DNA of 64,000 nucleotides, taken from Tindallia magadiensis (GTDB taxonomy: Bacteria > Bacillota > Clostridia > Peptostreptococcales > Tindalliaceae). The notes under the pieces were generated by a model that was not told the DNA's origin, did no database searches, and saw nothing but the letters and a program-made list of their open reading frames with translations. The stretch spans positions 434,001-498,000 of the forward strand of contig NZ_FOQA01000001.1 of assembly GCF_900113635.1 (NCBI RefSeq). The letters run 5' to 3'. Both the position numbers and the translations under genes were made by a program. Positions 62,699-64,000 of the stretch are shown here, in pieces. Position 1 is the first letter of the stretch; each line of letters starts with the position of its first letter.

Positions 62699-64000
62699 AT
62701 GAACCTTTCAAAGAAAATCATTTTATCCATCAGTATGTTAGTGATACTTGTAGCTGTAGGACTCGGAGTTAGTTCCATTTATTTTAGTAGTAGTACAATA
62801 AGATCTCAGGCAGAAGAAAGCCTTTTTGCCCAGGCTAGAGATGGCTCTCGCCTTATTTCTGACACATCCGCCCTAAGACTTCAGGTCATTCAGGAAATGA
62901 CAGAAAGAGATGCCATTCAATCAATGGATTGGGTAGCTCAGCGAATCAGCCTGCAGTCAGATATTCAACGGTTAGGTTATCGTGACCTGGCTATTATCAA
63001 TGCACAGGGATACGCTCAGTATGTTCAAAGTGGAGATGTAGCCAATTATGCCCATATGGATTTTGCACAACAGGCACTTGCTGGAAATGTTTATATTTCA
63101 GATGTAACCATTGATCGTCGAACGGAAGACGCTTTTATAACCTATGCCGTTCCTATTATGCGTCATGACCAGGTATTAGGAGCTCTTATTGCTCAACAGG
63201 ATGCCCAGTTCTTAACTGAGGTGATTAGCACAATGGGTCATGGCGAATCCGGCTATGCTTATATCATTAATAATGAAGGTCGTGTTGTGGCTCATGAAAA
63301 CTGGGAGTTTGTCACCTCTCAATTTGATCCTATCTCAGAATCTGAAGAGGATTCATCCTTAATCCCCCTTGCTTCTGCCTTCAGGCAAATTCTTGACACC
63401 GAATCCGGAGTGGGCGATTATTCTTTCCAGGGCAATGATTTATACCAAGGTTTTTATCCTATCGATGGAACCAGCTGGTATTTGGTAACAACTGCTTATC
63501 AGAATGAAGTTCTTGCCGGGTTATCAAACCTCCAAAGTATGTTGCTAATAGTCACCGTTGGCTTTCTTGTGCTAGGTATTATTGTTGCCATACGGGTTGG
63601 AAAATCAATTTCTACACCTATTAAAAATTTGTCAGAAACGATTATCAAACTTTCTCAGTACCACTTAACTTTTGATGAAAACAGCGTGGTTCTAAAGTAT
63701 CTAAACCGAAAGGATGAAATTGGCACCATTTCAAATTCATTAGCAACGATGCAAAAGAATTTTATTGACCTTATTCAGGAAATAGGTGATAGTGCACAGG
63801 ATGTCGCATCCTCTTCTCAGCAGTTAACCGCTACCAGTCAACAATCTGCCACCGCTTCCAACGAAGTAGCAAAAACCATTGAGGAAATAGCACGAGGTGC
63901 TTCTGATCAAGCAAAAGATACAGAAAGCGGAGCTAGCCATATCAACGAACTAAACCAACTGATCCAAACAAACCAAAATCACATGAATAGTCTTAATCGT
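62699..64000 (+). CDS. methyl-accepting chemotaxis protein (partial, C-terminus outside window)
   Basis: The first 434 codons of a chemoreceptor; the gene continues beyond the right edge. One membrane helix (about 8-27), an extracellular double-Cache-type sensor domain (about 35-275, with SGYAYIINNEGRVVAHEN characteristic of Cache), a second helix (about 283-303), a HAMP domain (about 304-358) and the start of the methylated helical signalling domain with TATSQQSATASNEVAKTIEEIARGASDQA (positions about 380-409). The ligand is not deducible. The ATG follows AAGGAAAGG. It is the only chemotaxis gene in the window. Confidence 0.93.
   Translation, partial: MNLSKKIILSISMLVILVAVGLGVSSIYFSSSTIRSQAEESLFAQARDGSRLISDTSALRLQVIQEMTERDAIQSMDWVAQRISLQSDIQRLGYRDLAIINAQGYAQYVQSGDVANYAHMDFAQQALAGNVYISDVTIDRRTEDAFITYAVPIMRHDQVLGALIAQQDAQFLTEVISTMGHGESGYAYIINNEGRVVAHENWEFVTSQFDPISESEEDSSLIPLASAFRQILDTESGVGDYSFQGNDLYQGFYPIDGTSWYLVTTAYQNEVLAGLSNLQSMLLIVTVGFLVLGIIVAIRVGKSISTPIKNLSETIIKLSQYHLTFDENSVVLKYLNRKDEIGTISNSLATMQKNFIDLIQEIGDSAQDVASSSQQLTATSQQSATASNEVAKTIEEIARGASDQAKDTESGASHINELNQLIQTNQNHMNSLNR

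Noticed and set aside
1-64000. CRISPR arrays, tRNA or rRNA genes, prophage
   Set aside because: No regularly spaced repeats, no cloverleaf with the GGTTCGA-type T arm, no rRNA core sequences and no phage genes were seen on either strand.

Overview
This 64 kb window reads as ordinary chromosome of a low-GC Gram-positive anaerobe of the class Clostridia. The signs are strong AGGAGG ribosome-binding sites, frequent TTG/GTG starts, T-box leaders on ileS and the trp operon, a lysine riboswitch, a tig-clpP-clpX operon, type-2-like isoleucyl-tRNA synthetase and a single-chain PurL. Several sodium- or solute-linked transporters (NSS family, AGCS family, an Opu-type ABC system) and a K+ channel would suit a salt-adapted or alkaliphilic member, but that is a guess. 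No rRNA, tRNA, CRISPR array or prophage was seen.

Layout. 1-2.7 kb: lysine/diaminopimelate operon asd-dapA-dapB (minus strand) behind a lysine riboswitch with its own terminator. 2.7-4.8 kb: a nitrilase-family amidase, PlsC and a small PilZ protein. 4.8-9.4 kb: arginine operon argC-argJ-argB-argD with a clear promoter and a candidate ArgR site. 9.5-11 kb: an overlapping pair, a WG-repeat membrane protein and a membrane-anchored lytic transglycosylase. 11.1-12.8 kb: an insertion-sequence-like element, richer in GC than its surroundings, whose DDE transposase frame is broken by one TGA codon. 13-16.3 kb: a STAS protein, a small coiled-coil protein and hemA-hemL. 16.4-20 kb: a PAS histidine kinase and an NSS amino-acid transporter with its 31-residue MetS-like subunit. 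20-23 kb: tig-clpP-clpX. 23.3-26.2 kb: osmoprotectant-type ABC transporter. 26.2-30.4 kb: LacI-type regulator, PAS-GGDEF-EAL protein and a SipW-like signal peptidase. 30.7-35.6 kb: AGCS symporter and T-box-controlled ileS. 35.6-42.1 kb: histidine kinase, HD-GYP protein, deoD, two small proteins, a transglutaminase-fold protein, mgtE and maf. 42.2-47.7 kb: purL, speE and a NYN-LOTUS protein. 47.7-54.8 kb: complete trpEGDCFBA operon behind a leader with one T-box stem I but two antiterminator/terminator modules. 54.8-64 kb: YwbE, K+ channel, DUF1295 enzyme, a DAK2-DegV fusion, EamA transporter, M29 aminopeptidase, cyclase-family hydrolase, panD and the first part of a chemotaxis receptor cut by the window end.

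Four amino-acid-linked circuits are readable from RNA or DNA sites: lysine (riboswitch), arginine (promoter/ArgR candidate), isoleucine (ATC-specifier T-box) and tryptophan (UGG-specifier T-box with duplicated attenuator). Cyclic-di-GMP is represented by four separate proteins: PilZ, GGDEF-EAL (GGDEF motif degenerate), HD-GYP and nearby sensor kinases. The points most worth a second look are the double attenuator of the trp leader, the apparent ATA start codon of asd, the nonsense-interrupted IS with its start-site hairpin and unexplained GC-rich tail, the FakA/FakB-like fusion protein, and the WG-repeat/transglycosylase pair.
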